From the NCBI GenBank assembly GCA_000499405.2, contig HG738138.1:4886368-4950367 (forward strand): DNA of 64,000 bases, given 5' to 3'. A model generated the notes under the pieces. The model was not told where the DNA came from, made no database searches, and saw nothing but the letters and a program-made list of their open reading frames with translations. The DNA is from Onchocerca volvulus. Lineage: Eukaryota; Nematoda; Chromadorea; Rhabditida; Onchocercidae. Of the stretch, positions 12,901 to 24,800 are shown piece by piece (positions within the stretch are counted from its first letter, which is position 1; every line of letters begins with the position of its first letter). The translations under genes were made by a program, and so were the position numbers.

Positions 12901-15900
12901 TGGAATTTGACCTTTTCAATTAGTTTTTTCAAAATTTCCCGTAATCCGGTGATGCAAGCAATGAATTTTCGCCATAGCATACAAACTATCTGCCATTATG
13001 AAAAGCAAAAGATGTTTATCACAAACCTTGCATCAGTAGCAGTATTATTATTTGAATTAGCCACAGCTGATTGATCTTCTTTCTTCATCAAGTTTAGAGC
13101 CTTCTGCAGTGGCTCTTTCCTTAAAATATACAGACAATCGTACTAATGGTATTTATTTATTCGTACAACATTAAATCACTAGCCGAAAATCATAGTTAGA
13201 CTAGCTGTTCTTAATTTACTTTTTGGATTTTCATTGATCATTTCTGTGCTCTCGCATTTTATTTGATCATTCTATACACCCTATTGCTCATTTCTTGATA
13301 AGTGGATGAACTAGATATGAAATTTCATCTATCTTAGAATTTTGAAGGACAAAATGCTTTAAGAATTTGGCTCGATAAACAAAATCGACAGTTTTTTTCT
13401 TTTTTTTTTTTCAATAGATCAGTTTGAGACAGTACCGATTGGACGCTGAAACGAATAACAACATAGTCCAGAACTGTTAAGCTCTCTTCTAATTAATTTA
13501 ATTATCCTGATATATAATGTAAGAAGCTAAATAACAAAGTAACAAAAACATATAATATAATAATGTGGAAAATGTCAAAGTTCATCGAAAGAACAAATAA
13601 AATTTAAGGGAAAAAAAAAAGATGATAATTGGATAGTAGCCAAAATTATATTCTCCCTTGCATCAGATAATTAGAAGTATCGTCTGAGATATCACCAGGA
13701 TTCTTCAATTACAATATTGTCATCAATTAATCGCCTTTCTTAAACGGTTTATTTTTTTTACTATTAAATGCTACTCAATTGGTACAAAATTTTGTCTAAA
13801 ATTTTTTTTCATTTTCTTCAAAAAATGCATAAATATTGTTTACTTAAAAACAAAATTTTCATGTGAAATAATACTTTTATAATTAAAGTTATCCAAATGC
13901 TTCAAATAAATAAGTAAATTAATGAATGACATATAAACTGGCTTATTCAATTGTTCGTGTAATTTTATTTTTTGATGATTTTTTTTTTAAATTAAAAATT
14001 CACTTATTTTTTTATTAATGACCTGGGAAGCATCCGGATCATTGATATTCATGAATTTATTTTTGGTCAAATTTTGGTGGTTTGATGACAAATTATTTCA
14101 CTGCTAATGTTATGAAAAAAAAAGTCACAGAATTCTTTTCAACTATTCCGCTTTTTTTTTTTCGAAGTTAACGATTTTAAATCAATCATTGACTCGATAA
14201 AACTCTGCAAACTAAACTTACTACTGTTTTATGCGATTACGGAGAGCAAACCAGTAAAAATTCGTCATGTTGGACGAACATCATCTCAGTATATCAGTTT
14301 GTATGTCAAAAATGCATTTTTCAGAATGAATTGCATGTTAACGTCTTAAGAATTCTCAAATTCAAGAGTTATTTGAGAGTTTGGCTTAAAAATAAGCAAA
14401 AAAAGTATGGAAAAAAGATAATACTTAATGTTAAAATTACTCTCCTATTTTTTGGGACGAAGAAATATTTTTAAAACAATAATTGATTTCTTTAAAAAAC
14501 AGCTCTATAATCATTGAGAAAAAGATTTAAGGTAATGAAATATGCAAAAGTGATCATATTCCTGCTAATTATCAGGTAGAAAATTTTTGAAATATCAATC
14601 AATAATATGCTGTATTAAAATGGTGAATGGTAATTTCAACTAATAAAAGCTGAATGAAAATGAATGAATAAAAAAAAAAAAATGCTCACATCATACATAA
14701 TAAACAATAACGAAAAATAGCTCGGTTTTCACTTCTCTGATGACTTTAAGTAAACCCAAGCAATTTAAATAGGATTTGAGAAGTCGATAAGATTGCTTAA
14801 TAACCACTTATTGTTAAGTGCTATATATATATATATATATATTATTTGTCTAAAATAAACGAAAACAAAACATTATATATATAAGGAAAAATGTTTTGTT
14901 TTCGCAAAAACCCCATGATTCAATTAATTGCAAAATTGCCGAAGAAGATGGATCGATATTTGAGAGTAATTTTATTAATCAAACTTATTTGTGATTTTGC
15001 TGAAAAAAATAAATTAAAAGGCATTGTTTATATTATGACTTCATCGTTAAGTGCCATATCGATAAATTAAAAAAATCGTCAAAAATCAAAAAATATCACA
15101 AAAATTATGCTATATTGTTGCATAAATTATTCCAGCTGTCCATATGAAATATGCGAAAAGTTCAGGAATCAGCAAAAAGTAAACTCTTTCCAATCTTTTC
15201 CATACGATTTATAGTCGTGAAACAACCACAGCAAACCAATTTTACATATGCGTGTTAAAACAACTCATGCCGACTTCTCCTCCCCCCACTTTTCATGTCG
15301 TAATTTCCTTTCCCTAAATGTTCAAAGAACGTATTTCTGACTGATTTTACACTGAATGATTGATGACTTGATCGGTAAAATTTTTGAAAAATTGATTCAT
15401 TTGATTTGCAAAGATACCCGAAGGATATTAATGTGAAAATTTAATAAATAGGAAATCTTAATGAAATTTACTGGAACTTGAAAAGTTTTTTCTTTTTTCA
15501 TCGAGAAGATGTTTGTTATTTTGCTATATTCTAAATTAAGAGCATTTCTGAATAGCAAGGATTAAATAGGCTTTTATCATTTGTTGAATTTTTTTTCTAA
15601 TTTGAATTAAAGTTATTAATAGATAATTTTCAAGTGTGAAATACATATGATGAAAGGAGAACAAATGAATTGGGACTGAAGTATCACAAAAGAAAAAGGC
15701 TCGACTGATAAAGATTAGTTGTTTCAAAAAAAAAAAAAAAAAAAAAAAAAGCTGACAAAATTTGTTCGAAATGAAATATCCTGCAAATCGCCAAACAATT
15801 TAATCGATGGGCTCTCTAGTTTACGAGAATATAGTGATTGTAAAAAGAAATTTGAAGCGAAATATAAATTTTGATGAAAACATTTAATAATAAATAACTT

Positions 15901-17858
15901 ACATCATGCAATTTTTTTTCTTTTTTTTTTTTCGATCCGAATAAGCAGAAAAAAAGAATTCTTATTGTATTCAGCAAGTAAATAAACGAAAAATGCATTT
16001 TGAATAAGGCAAGAAGCTCGGTCTAGACCGGTTTCTCTTACTTCTGATTTAAAAAGTTGGTAAATTTTTTTTTTTTTTTTTTTTTTTTGAGACCGCTCTG
16101 AATACATATAACTGTTTCATTTCTTTTATCAAAAAATTTGTTTCATATTATATACATCCATCTTATATTTGTTTATAAACACTGCGAAGAAAGCTGGTTT
16201 AAAAAGTGACGAATACTACAAAATTCCAACTTTCCAAACACCTAATAATTCATAATTTGGTGCAATCAGAATATCATAAGTACTATTTTTCTTTTTTGCA
16301 TTTTAATAGAGATATCTGAGTCATTTTCGAGCAATGTTCAAATTACAATTTTTAACAAGTGAGAATTACACTCAATCAATCATTTGAGAAAAAGTATATT
16401 TAGGAGAAATAAATGAAATTAATCATAAAATATTTAATTGCAAAAATCTTTTAAATCAAAATACTGAAATTTTCAGGATGAAATGAATATATCTGAAAGA
16501 ACAACAAACAAGTAAAGGCATTTCAAAGAAGTGAGGAGATAAATTGTGAGAAAGAAAAATAATCAGGTAATTTCGACAGTTATCTCGGCAAGCAACAGCA
16601 GTTTTGTTGTAAGAATATAGTTTCATTTGATGGCGGATGACGAAAGATTTTGAAAAGAAATATCCTATGACCTTCATAAGGTTAAATCACTCTTGAGACG
16701 GTCTGTCAAAAAATATTGACCTTTTATATGACATTTGCATAATGTCTTCTGATATCCAATGATTTTTATGAAAATACTAATTTGCAGTATGAAGCTGTCA
16801 TTCATGCCAAGAACAGAAATTGTATATTATTTGTAGCGAAGTACCGTAAGTTGCAAAATAACTAAATATATTAACAAGTAATTAAACAGTGAAAAAGAAG
16901 AAAGCACTTAAAATGATTTCTTAAAAACTTTCATCAATAAATAGAAATCACAGAAATTATCTGAAATCAGCAAGTGAACAGTCCCAGAAGTAAAACAGAT
17001 GACATACTATTTCAAGTTTACGATTATAAAACAAGTGCAGTTACTTCTGATTAAAGGTTAAAAATATTGTAGCAAAAATAAAGTTAATTGAAAAAATTGC
17101 AGCAAAAATAGGTCTAATTTAACTTTTATCTTGTTAGTATAAGTTACATTTCAACTTGCTACACCAAACTTCCCTTCCACAAGAAATAACTATTCAATTT
17201 GTCATCGGACGAACAGAATGGAAGAAAACGAAACTGAAATTTTGTTCTACTATTTATAAAGATAAGAAAAAAGTTTATGTATAAGTTTACAAAATTCATA
17301 ATATATAATGCAAAAAAAAAAATAAAAAAACGATAGCAATATCCGAAAATTTAATTAAATTACTTGGTCCAACAGCTGCATGTACGCAGAACTGCATTCT
17401 TAAACGAAACATGTTTGCTGCATGAGTATGTTTGTTTTATTTCTTTTTATTATTAATACTGACTGTTCTTCTGGCATTTTTGAGACTTTTAACGGACGAA
17501 AAGAAACGGTTCAATGACTTCCGGAATGTTTATTTTTGACTACCTTTACATCCGGAATTCAGCTCAAGGCCATAAATTGGCTGGCTACTGTCACAATGTG
17601 TATCATTACGGACCCAACATTGGAAAGATATGTATCACTTATGCACATAATGCTCGAGAGTAGGTCACCATCGATTGGTATATCTTCTCTATTACAACGT
17701 TGTAATGATATTTCATTCTTCCATAAAATTATACATTCTATGAAAGGTGGGGAATAAAACAAATCCTACCTTTGGCCAATTTGTACATTTATTTTCGATT
17801 CATCCACATTAAAAACCGATAATCTTGGCTTGTTGGGCAATCGTGATGCTTCGGTCAT
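3934..17858 (-). CDS. kcc: Potassium-chloride cotransporter (KCC, SLC12 family), complete, 28 exons, 1152 residues
   Basis: The product is an electroneutral K-Cl symporter of the plasma membrane that sets cell volume and intracellular chloride. Exons on the minus strand are 17858-17770, 13119-13027, 12520-12423, 12323-12148, 11925-11782, 11375-11190, 11005-10951, 10875-10766, 10643-10558, 10157-10059, 9948-9836, 9698-9537, 9390-9261, 9063-8945, 8456-8360, 8204-8028, 7593-7474, 7334-7230, 7072-6898, 6721-6641, 6448-6310, 6145-5994, 5774-5655, 5289-5167, 5084-4882, 4723-4630, 4315-4207 and 4037-3934. All phases agree and the total divides by three. Family hallmarks are NNLALFEE before the core, [11 protein letters not shown] opening TM1 (residue 153), [49 protein letters not shown] and the terminal EVITTYS. 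The membrane core spans about 153-685, with a cysteine-bearing extracellular loop (about 375-450, sequon NSS). The cytoplasmic C-terminus keeps FERTLLMEE (Thr959) and [10 protein letters not shown]. elegans has several KCC paralogs and I cannot say which is orthologous. Confidence 0.97.
3967..3991. repeat. Short inverted repeat inside the last KCC exon
   Basis: Nine-base arms (TCCTCGTAT and its reverse complement) separated by seven bases lie inside the coding sequence for PRILFIRG near the KCC C-terminus. It may simply reflect codon choice in an AT-rich gene. Confidence 0.5.
8491..8922. repeat. Diverged direct repeat, about 125 bases per copy, within one KCC intron
   Basis: Bases 8491-8618 and 8799-8922 are near copies in the same orientation. 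Both carry AATATTTATTTGCAATTCAT, then CATAAAACTATTAAATTT and AATAAATCATTTTAACTTG, and they differ by scattered substitutions and small indels. Both lie in the intron between the exons at 8945-9063 and 8360-8456. The pattern fits a local duplication or two copies of a short dispersed element. No terminal inverted repeats or target duplications were noticed. Confidence 0.8.
14822..14842. repeat. TA dinucleotide microsatellite
   Basis: About ten uninterrupted TA units lie in the first KCC intron, 17 bases before a perfect hairpin. Confidence 0.9.
14860..14904. repeat. Perfect 15-base inverted repeat in KCC intron 1
   Basis: The left arm CGAAAACAAAACATT (14860-14874) is the exact reverse complement of the right arm AATGTTTTGTTTTCG (14890-14904), with a 15-base loop. 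It could be a foldback element or an RNA hairpin. The stem is shorter than a usual miRNA precursor. Confidence 0.85.
17526..17663 (+). other. Small GC-richer open frame on the plus strand inside KCC intron 1
   Basis: An ATG at 17526 opens 45 codons ending in TAG at 17661. The frame contains [20 protein letters not shown], rich in Gly, Cys, His and Tyr. A GTAGGT donor-like site sits at 17659, so it could be an exon. The other plus frames and one minus frame (down to about 17559) are also open across the same 200 bases, so base composition rather than coding may explain it. No partner exon was found. It might be a nested gene, an orphan exon or chance. Confidence 0.2.
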
Positions 17859-17873
17859 CTGCAGTTAAACAAA
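17859..17873 (-). promoter_or_regulatory. Splice acceptor abutting the KCC start codon, likely trans-splice site
   Basis: On the minus strand the sequence reads TTTGTTTAACTGCAG directly before the ATG at 17858. An acceptor with no leader before the start codon is what spliced-leader addition produces in nematodes. An upstream noncoding 5' exon is the alternative. No in-frame coding exon is needed upstream. Confidence 0.5.
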
Positions 17874-18750
17874 TATTTATTAATCTAACATGTAATCCCA
17901 CCATCGAATGATATATACATTCATTAATTGTCAATCAACAGAAAAAAAGTCAAGAAATTATTTTCCTAAACAATTGCAAAAATTGTTTTGAAAATTTGAA
18001 AATTTATGAGTGTTGACATTTAGAATGTGATAATCAACGCAATGGGGTATAAATTTCTAAGATTGATAGAAAAATAATATAATTCGAAGTACCAATGAAT
18101 CAGCTTATTTTACATTTCAATGGGTTTTCATTGTGCGATGAAACAATCTGGACATTTCATTCCCAACCAGAATCACATATTCTAAATTTATAAACAGGGA
18201 GGAAAAGTGAGAAAAAAGTTGAAAAGTGTATAAATTAAATAAAATTTGAGGATGAAAAATTGAGTTGAACTAATTACATCTAAAATAAGGTAATTACAGA
18301 CTTAAGATTAAAGAAATATATTAGATTAAGCTGATTGAAATTTTCAGTAGAAGCACTGAACGAAAATGATATATTTATGAATTAATTAACTGATAGGAAA
18401 GTTTTAGAGAACGGATAATTCTTAAGTTCATAATTTTCGGTCATACTACTCTTCTTTTCATCTATCTATTGATTAGTTCATTAAATATCAGGAATTTGTC
18501 TTTCAAAGGCACTCAATACTTTTTTTTATGTTGATTCTTTGCAAAATATTGCTTCAATATTCATTCTTTGCTACTTCGACGGTAATATGTTATAATGAAA
18601 ATGATTAAATTATGAAATTCTAATAAATTTAATTTCAAATGAAATTATAATAAATTTAATTTCAAAACAGAATATCACGTGAAATCAAATATCACAAACG
18701 AGTGTAATTGGAGCGCGGCAACTTCAGCAATATGGCATGATGAAATAATT
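17874..18750. other. Intergenic stretch, possible KCC promoter region
   Basis: This AT-rich sequence lies upstream of the KCC start and downstream of the candidate gene ending at 18751. A short tandem repeat of ATAAATTTAATTTCAAA occurs near 18617-18666. I see no genes here. Confidence 0.4.
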
Positions 18751-19745
18751 TCAGTTTGACAAAATTTTTACGAAAACAAAAATCAAAATTACAATTCTGG
18801 TTGCAAGCGTCTGGATAGGAAACTTGTTGGAAGTGATTAATTTGTTCCTAAAAGTAACTGCAATGTCGTACAGAAATATTGACTTATTCTCTTTCCTCCT
18901 CTTTCTTCCCCTCTCTGCTTCACGTGTTCTCCAAAATCAGGCAGAATTTATAAAATGATAAAAGAAACTTTAGCCGCACTTCATTTGCATAATCAAATCA
19001 ACCAGCAAAATTCCAACAAATTAACTGTCCCGTGAATATGATATTGTTTTTGTGGATAGAAAAGTAGAAAAAAATTTTCCCAATATATATCAATAGTTAT
19101 TATTTTTACCATTATAAAAATGTATTTTTTGTGACTCAAGAAAATATCATCAAGAAATTGATTTCACTTCTTAGATCAAAGTTTTTTAGCTTTAAAGTAG
19201 TTCGGAAGACTGTTGCTCACCAAGAGATCCCATCATTAATAGTTGATAACTATTTACGATACTGTAAGCGCCTGTCTCTTTTTTGAGATCCTTAATAATT
19301 GCAAAAAAAAGAAATTGTTGCACATCACTTTTATTGATATCTATAAAATGTTTGCGATCATGGCTAAACATGAGTGGCCAAGTTTCTGACGATACACTAA
19401 TAAATTCAGTCTTTGGGTGGGAAAAAAAATTGTCAACAAATAAAATTCTTGGCAAAAAGCACAAACATCACATTTTGTATGGTAATTACCATATTTCAGT
19501 TAATGTACTACTTAGCAAATTCACATGTATCGTAATATATTAAACCACTATAGTGAACTTCACTGTTTTATTTTTTGGGAGATTTTTTTTTCGGAAATTA
19601 ATTTATTGCTTCTACAAACTTACCTGTCAGCTGGCTGTTGTTGACTGGAATGGTTAAGACTTTTTTCGTTTTCTTTTGCAATTCGTTTCTTTTTTTTTTC
19701 TTTGGATTTATTTCTTTTATTGTTTACCTTGCAGTTTTTACAAAC
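18751..19745 (-). CDS. Candidate multi-exon gene of unknown function (3' exons)
   Basis: Three minus-strand segments join in phase. An upstream exon ends at 19624 with a GTAAGT donor and carries RIAKENEKSLNHSSQQQPAD. The exon 19396-19221 has a TTATTAG acceptor, a GTGAGC donor and 58 complete codons; it contains SSETWPLMFSHDRKHFIDI and IIKDLKKETGAYSIVNSYQ. The segment 18857-18751 follows an ATTGCAG acceptor and ends in TGA, with a hydrophobic tail IVILIFVFVKIL. The middle exon is the best supported. The 5' border of the first exon (about 19745 or further) was not fixed and no start codon is assigned. These exons have the same orientation as the cysteine-rich gene just upstream and could be its continuation. 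I do not recognise the family. Confidence 0.4.
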
Positions 19746-20052
19746 GGCACGAGCAAACCGTTACTTGAATATTTGCATGTAAACAATGTATTTCTTCTCA
19801 GATATGTGATGAGAAAATCATAAACAACCGTGACTGACTGGTCATTTTAATTAAATTCATCGGCAAACAATAATTTCTATCAGTTGTCAATGAAATTTAC
19901 ATGATTGAAGCTATGATCAAATATGAAATTTTTCGAAATGATCTCTTTGAATAAGCATATTCAACAGATTAAAAAAAAAAAAGAAAAAAGCAAATGATGG
20001 ATAAATATATTTTCATGGATAACAGAATAAGCAGAAGCAACAAAAATAAAAC

Positions 20053-21806
20053 TTATTTAGAACAACTAACGAAATCCAAAAAAAAAGATTTGACAAACAA
20101 CATCAGAATGTGAATGTGAATTCTTTCAGGAATGGATTTCCGATGTGGATACACACTCCGATCACTTTCCTGCAAGAAAACCCGCCTTTACCAGTTCAGC
20201 AAGATGTGAAAATTAAACATCAAACTTGAAATATCTATAAAAGTTAAAAATTCAATTTCCCGAAAACTTGCATGATGTGAAGTTTATGAAGAAGACAATT
20301 GCAAGCTTGCATTTGTTCAATGTAAAACATCGGATGAGCTCCAATGCAATCCTTTACGAAACTGGTCAATGTTTCACGATCTGCCAATTCATGGCCACAA
20401 CTGTGGTGTAGAAATTTGAGTGAAGCTTCCAACTTATTTGTAAATAGTTGACAAATTTAAATAAATAATCGAAATTTTATCCTTTACCTCCAAACAAATT
20501 CTCAATCGAAAAAAGTTACAAAAAATTTAATTTGAAAATTTGAAAGAAAAATTTTTTGCAATACCTTTTTCTCTTAAAGCATGAAGTTGTAATATTTTTA
20601 TAGCACGATCTAATACAATAATTGTATTTAACTATGACATTTAAACTGTCGTATATTTCTTGCATAAATGAACCAAAAGTCGATTTTGTTGACTTATCGA
20701 TCATAAACTGTAAACAAGCAATAAAATTGGTTAGATCCGAGAAACGGAAAATAGAAGAGAGGTGCTTCTATAACATAGTCTCATTTCAAAAGCAAAGAAT
20801 TGAGACCAAAAAATAGATGAATCAAAATTCTACGAAGAAGCATATAAATTAAACTTAAATAAGCGATTAACTTCAAATCAACAAATTTGGGAATTTAATT
20901 ATTATGAATTTGAGAAGGAAACGACCTACACAATAACTATACGAGTGCCTTAATGGATAGTAATGATCATAGTAAAAGCTTAGTTGTAAAATAATGAATA
21001 TTTCAACAACACAGATACTAAGCTTTTTTTTTTTTCTAAATTGAAAATTCAATTTTAAGTTTGGATCGTATAGCAGACAAGTTTTACTTTATAAGAAGTT
21101 CGAAATAAAAGTACTTCTAAATTATCGAAGTTAATCTCATTAATGAATGTGGACTGAGATTGATTATCGCATCTGAAATATATTCTGGTAACTAGTAAAA
21201 AGCTATTCATGGTATAATGCTCTTTCATACATTTTTCATTTTTTCTGCGAAGTTTCAGAACTACTTCTGAACTTTCTATAAAAGACAAAACTTGGAAACA
21301 TTTACTTGTAGTTTTTCGTCTTAAACAGATGTCTTCAGCTTGAATGAAGGGTCCTTGTTTACCAAGACAATCCACCATATCTTGTATTTTACCACCAAGA
21401 GGGGTCAAATTATAACCACAATCACTGGAGCATTTATCCACCAAATTCAATGCTTGCTCTCGACATTCATCATCATCCTCACATTTGCATCGTTGAATCA
21501 AACCAGTTTAAAAAGGAAAAGAATCACTTGGATTGAATTTGAATTCAATCTAATAGATAAAAGAAATTGAAATACTTGAACTCATTTCCTGATTACAATA
21601 TAATCAATAACTGCTTTCCGTTTCAGAAAGTTAGCTTTTCAATTCAAAAGTTTTGTTGCATTGTGAATCTTAAAAAAGTAGAAACTTATGAAATTGAGAA
21701 TTCATAAATGCTCGACGATAACAAACAAATTCTTAAATTTACTTACAACCAACCTATCGGCGATAAAAACCACCCAGATAATTGCCATAAATCCTGTTCC
21801 GAGCAT
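20053..21806 (-). CDS. Secreted cysteine-rich protein, possibly CPG4-type (chondroitin proteoglycan 4-like)
   Basis: The start at 21806 opens a signal-peptide exon, MLGTGFMAIIWVVFIADRLV, ending at a GTAAGT donor after 21747. The next exon (about 21477-21306) carries DDDECREQALNLVDKCSSDC and further cysteines. It joins in phase to an exon beginning near 21275 (SSEVVLKLRRKNEKCMKEHY). An exon near 20700-20559 has YNYCIRSCYKNITTSCFKR, and one near 20432-20270 has HHSCGHELADRETLTSFVKD and MQACNCLLHKLHIMQ. The last part may read on to TAA at 20244 or splice at CAA|GTTTTC into 20169-20053. Some internal junctions do not close in phase, so the model is provisional. Spaced cysteines after a signal peptide resemble the nematode CPG4 family of eggshell or matrix proteoglycans. 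That identity is a guess; secretion is well supported. Confidence 0.5.
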
Positions 21807-24800
21807 GTTACTATAAGAAGTTATCGGAAAAACTGAGAAATGAAATTTTTACTCATTATTTTATATACCCACAAGATTCTTCTGATTGGGATATTTTTCG
21901 AAAAATTTTAGGTATCTTCTGTAAAAGATGCATAAGATTCGAATTTTATCAAACTTTTTGTGTCTTGGGTAAAAGGTATGTAAAAATGATGAAGTTGAAT
22001 GGTCCTTCTGATAAACATTTTCTGTAATGATCTATAATCTTAACTAAAAGTACTTGATGAGAACAGAATCCGATGCAGGATGATGTCTGCTGAGAAAACT
22101 GGTTCAGAATCAATCTGGTTCGTGAGGATCATTTATTTCTCTGACCTTAGCTTTGAAACTTCATACAGGTGGAAGAGGTCAGTGCCAGATAACCATTCAT
22201 TTTCTAATCCTTTTTATGAGCAATGTTTCTTTTTTTTCTCTTGCTATCATGACCACCTATTTTATTCTTGCCGTGACCTTTACCCTCTGCTTTATCTCGC
22301 TTTCCTGATGATACCTCATCTTTCCTTATTTCACTCCCTTTATTCAGTTGTCCTTCTTTCAAACTTTCCCAGGTACTGCGGCTTTTTAAACATTAGTAAC
22401 AAAAATTCATTATGGAAAAGGCACAATACGTAAGTCCACCCAAATAATTAATGAAATTTTGGAATTTCAAAACAGCGGATAAACATACCATACATTTGCA
22501 GATAGCAATGTTCTAGAAATTATTTCCTTTCCATTATGAAATATTTTTTAAAGCTTAATAATATCTTTGAAATTAAAGTAGTTCTTATCATTTTATCAAT
22601 TTTGATTCTGTAATTGACTGATCAATGAAGCACTTAAGTGTAGCTAACTAATCGATAATCGATTGAAGCAAATTTCAAAATAGCCTTTGCATTCGAAAAT
22701 GATATTTGAAACTTTCTGCTGTTAATTTCATAAAACTTATTTCAGAGCTTTAAAGGGAGGGCGAAATGTTGCCACTTGCAAAAATGCAAAAGTAATTTTA
22801 TTCAAACTCAGAAATTGTGAAGAATGATTCAAATCAAATTATTCACAGAAAAATATCTGAAAATAATGACAAATATAAACAAAAAAAAATAGCAAAATAT
22901 TGCTATTCCTTTCATAAATACTATGCACTGATATACTCTTATAATTTTTATATAGATATGTGTTTCATAACTTCTTCCCTTTCTCTCGAATTTGTTGCAT
23001 TTCAAATAATCCCCGATCCTGAATAAATCTTAGAGTTCAAAAAAAATTTGTTTCAAATTTTTTGCTCCGAAAATTATAAAATCGAAACTTCTGTGATAGA
23101 TATTACGAAAATTAAAACAGTACAAAAAGTGAAGAGCAAAGAGCAAAATGCCGTTAATGCCATTCCATAAAATCGAAAATAATTCTGAAACATCTAAATC
23201 CAAAAATAGTTTCACACATCATTTTTCTTATAGGCATCTTCAATGGATATACGTTTCCATTCCTTTTTTCACATAATTGTGATTTATAATATTACAAGAA
23301 TGTGGAATTATTTCTGTGTTAAATTAAATCATTAATAGAGGAAGAAACTAGTCTGAAACATATTCACTACCTCTACGAAGAACTAAGAACAAGTAAAAAG
23401 CGGCATACGAATGTAATTCTCATTTTTTGTCATTTTTAAGTGGTCGGGAAAGATCAAGATTCAGTACACAAGAAATTTTCTGGATAGATTAGATACAATA
23501 CAAACAATCATGAATCATGTCCTCTTTTTAATCATCCTAATGATTTCACTCTAATCATATCACCTCTTTCTCAATTCCATCCCATTGAAATTTCTCACTT
23601 TTATTCACTTCTATCCACTAATCCTAGCGGTACAGATCCTCGTCTTATTGAATGATGCCCACCTGAGTCGTTGACAATCTCAAATTTTTGGTGACAATGC
23701 TCATCTAGCTGATACAACTCCTTTCTACATCATTTTCTTCATTCCAGCTATTTCTAACAACTTCCAACTATTATATCCATTGTTTAGCCTGTTAGTTGCA
23801 TTCCATTTGTGCCATTTTATTGCTTAGACCAATGTATAGACATCAAAGTTATTTTTTTTTATTTTTTGTTTACAAAATGTAAACAATTAATTTCAAGCAA
23901 TTTTCTTTGAACGCTTTGCTGTAAACAATCGAAATTAAGTAAGGTTAACAAGCTTATTTAGAAAAGATGTAAATAACAGTAGCCAATAATATTCTGCATA
24001 ATTTGGTGAATATTTGAGAATGGAAATTTGTTGGAAAAATATTTAAAGTTGGAAAAATTGAAAATGCTCATCATTTTAAAATGATATAGCACTTAATTTT
24101 TATTTTTTTAATTTAGGCATTCCTTTTTCACCTTGCTTGAAATTTCATCAATTCATTAGCATCAAATATGAAATTATTTACAATTACATCTGAAGAGTAG
24201 AACTTGCCAATTTTCCAATAGTATTTATCACTTACTTCAGATATTTCGAAACTTTTTAACTCATCTTAAATTAGATTCTGAAATTCGCACATTAACTCAG
24301 CCTAAGCCTAGCATCATAAGACAGCGAAGAATTTTATTGAGGAGAAAAATTAGTGAGTAATAAAATTATCGGATCTGTCTGATTAAGTTTCTTTTTATGC
24401 TTATATCTATTTCCTCTTCTCTATTTATTGTTAATATTAGAATTTCATCAGAAATTACTGCTTCGGCATGAAGTTGAACCATTTTTTTTTTAAAACAAAT
24501 TCGCATGTCTCATCGGAAGTGAAATGAATGATTACCTCGGAAACAGCTGGTTCAACAGAAACAGGTTGATGCTGTTGTTGTAGAAAGGAAATATTTTTGG
24601 GGTCGTTTGAAGTGAAAGGAAAATATTGTCGTTTGCCTGAGGTAGAAAGGTAAAACTATCTTGTTTTATTACTCTTCGATTTCTTCAAAAACAAATGATT
24701 GATGAAACGATCCATCAGAAATAACATAAATGCCTTCATACAGTAGTAAGGATTTTCCTTTTTTTTTTCCTTCCATCTCTCTTCTATCGCCCTTTTTTTT

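Larger units (their letters stand above)
13120..17769 (-). other. 4.65 kb first intron of KCC with low-complexity tracts
   Basis: This is by far the longest intron of the gene. It contains a 25-base A run (15726-15750), a long T run near 16067-16088, a TA dinucleotide repeat and a hairpin (both listed separately), plus one GC-richer open segment near its 5' end (17526-17663). Long first introns often house enhancers, but I see no motif that proves this. The rest is AT-rich sequence without supported genes. Confidence 0.6.

Noticed and set aside
15816..16107. Minus-strand frames with poly-Lys
   Set aside because: They depend on long A/T homopolymers within KCC intron 1.
22080..22433. 117-codon plus-strand frame
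   Set aside because: Its composition follows poly-pyrimidine DNA (Phe, Ser, Leu, Tyr), with no splice context, domain or conserved-looking motif.
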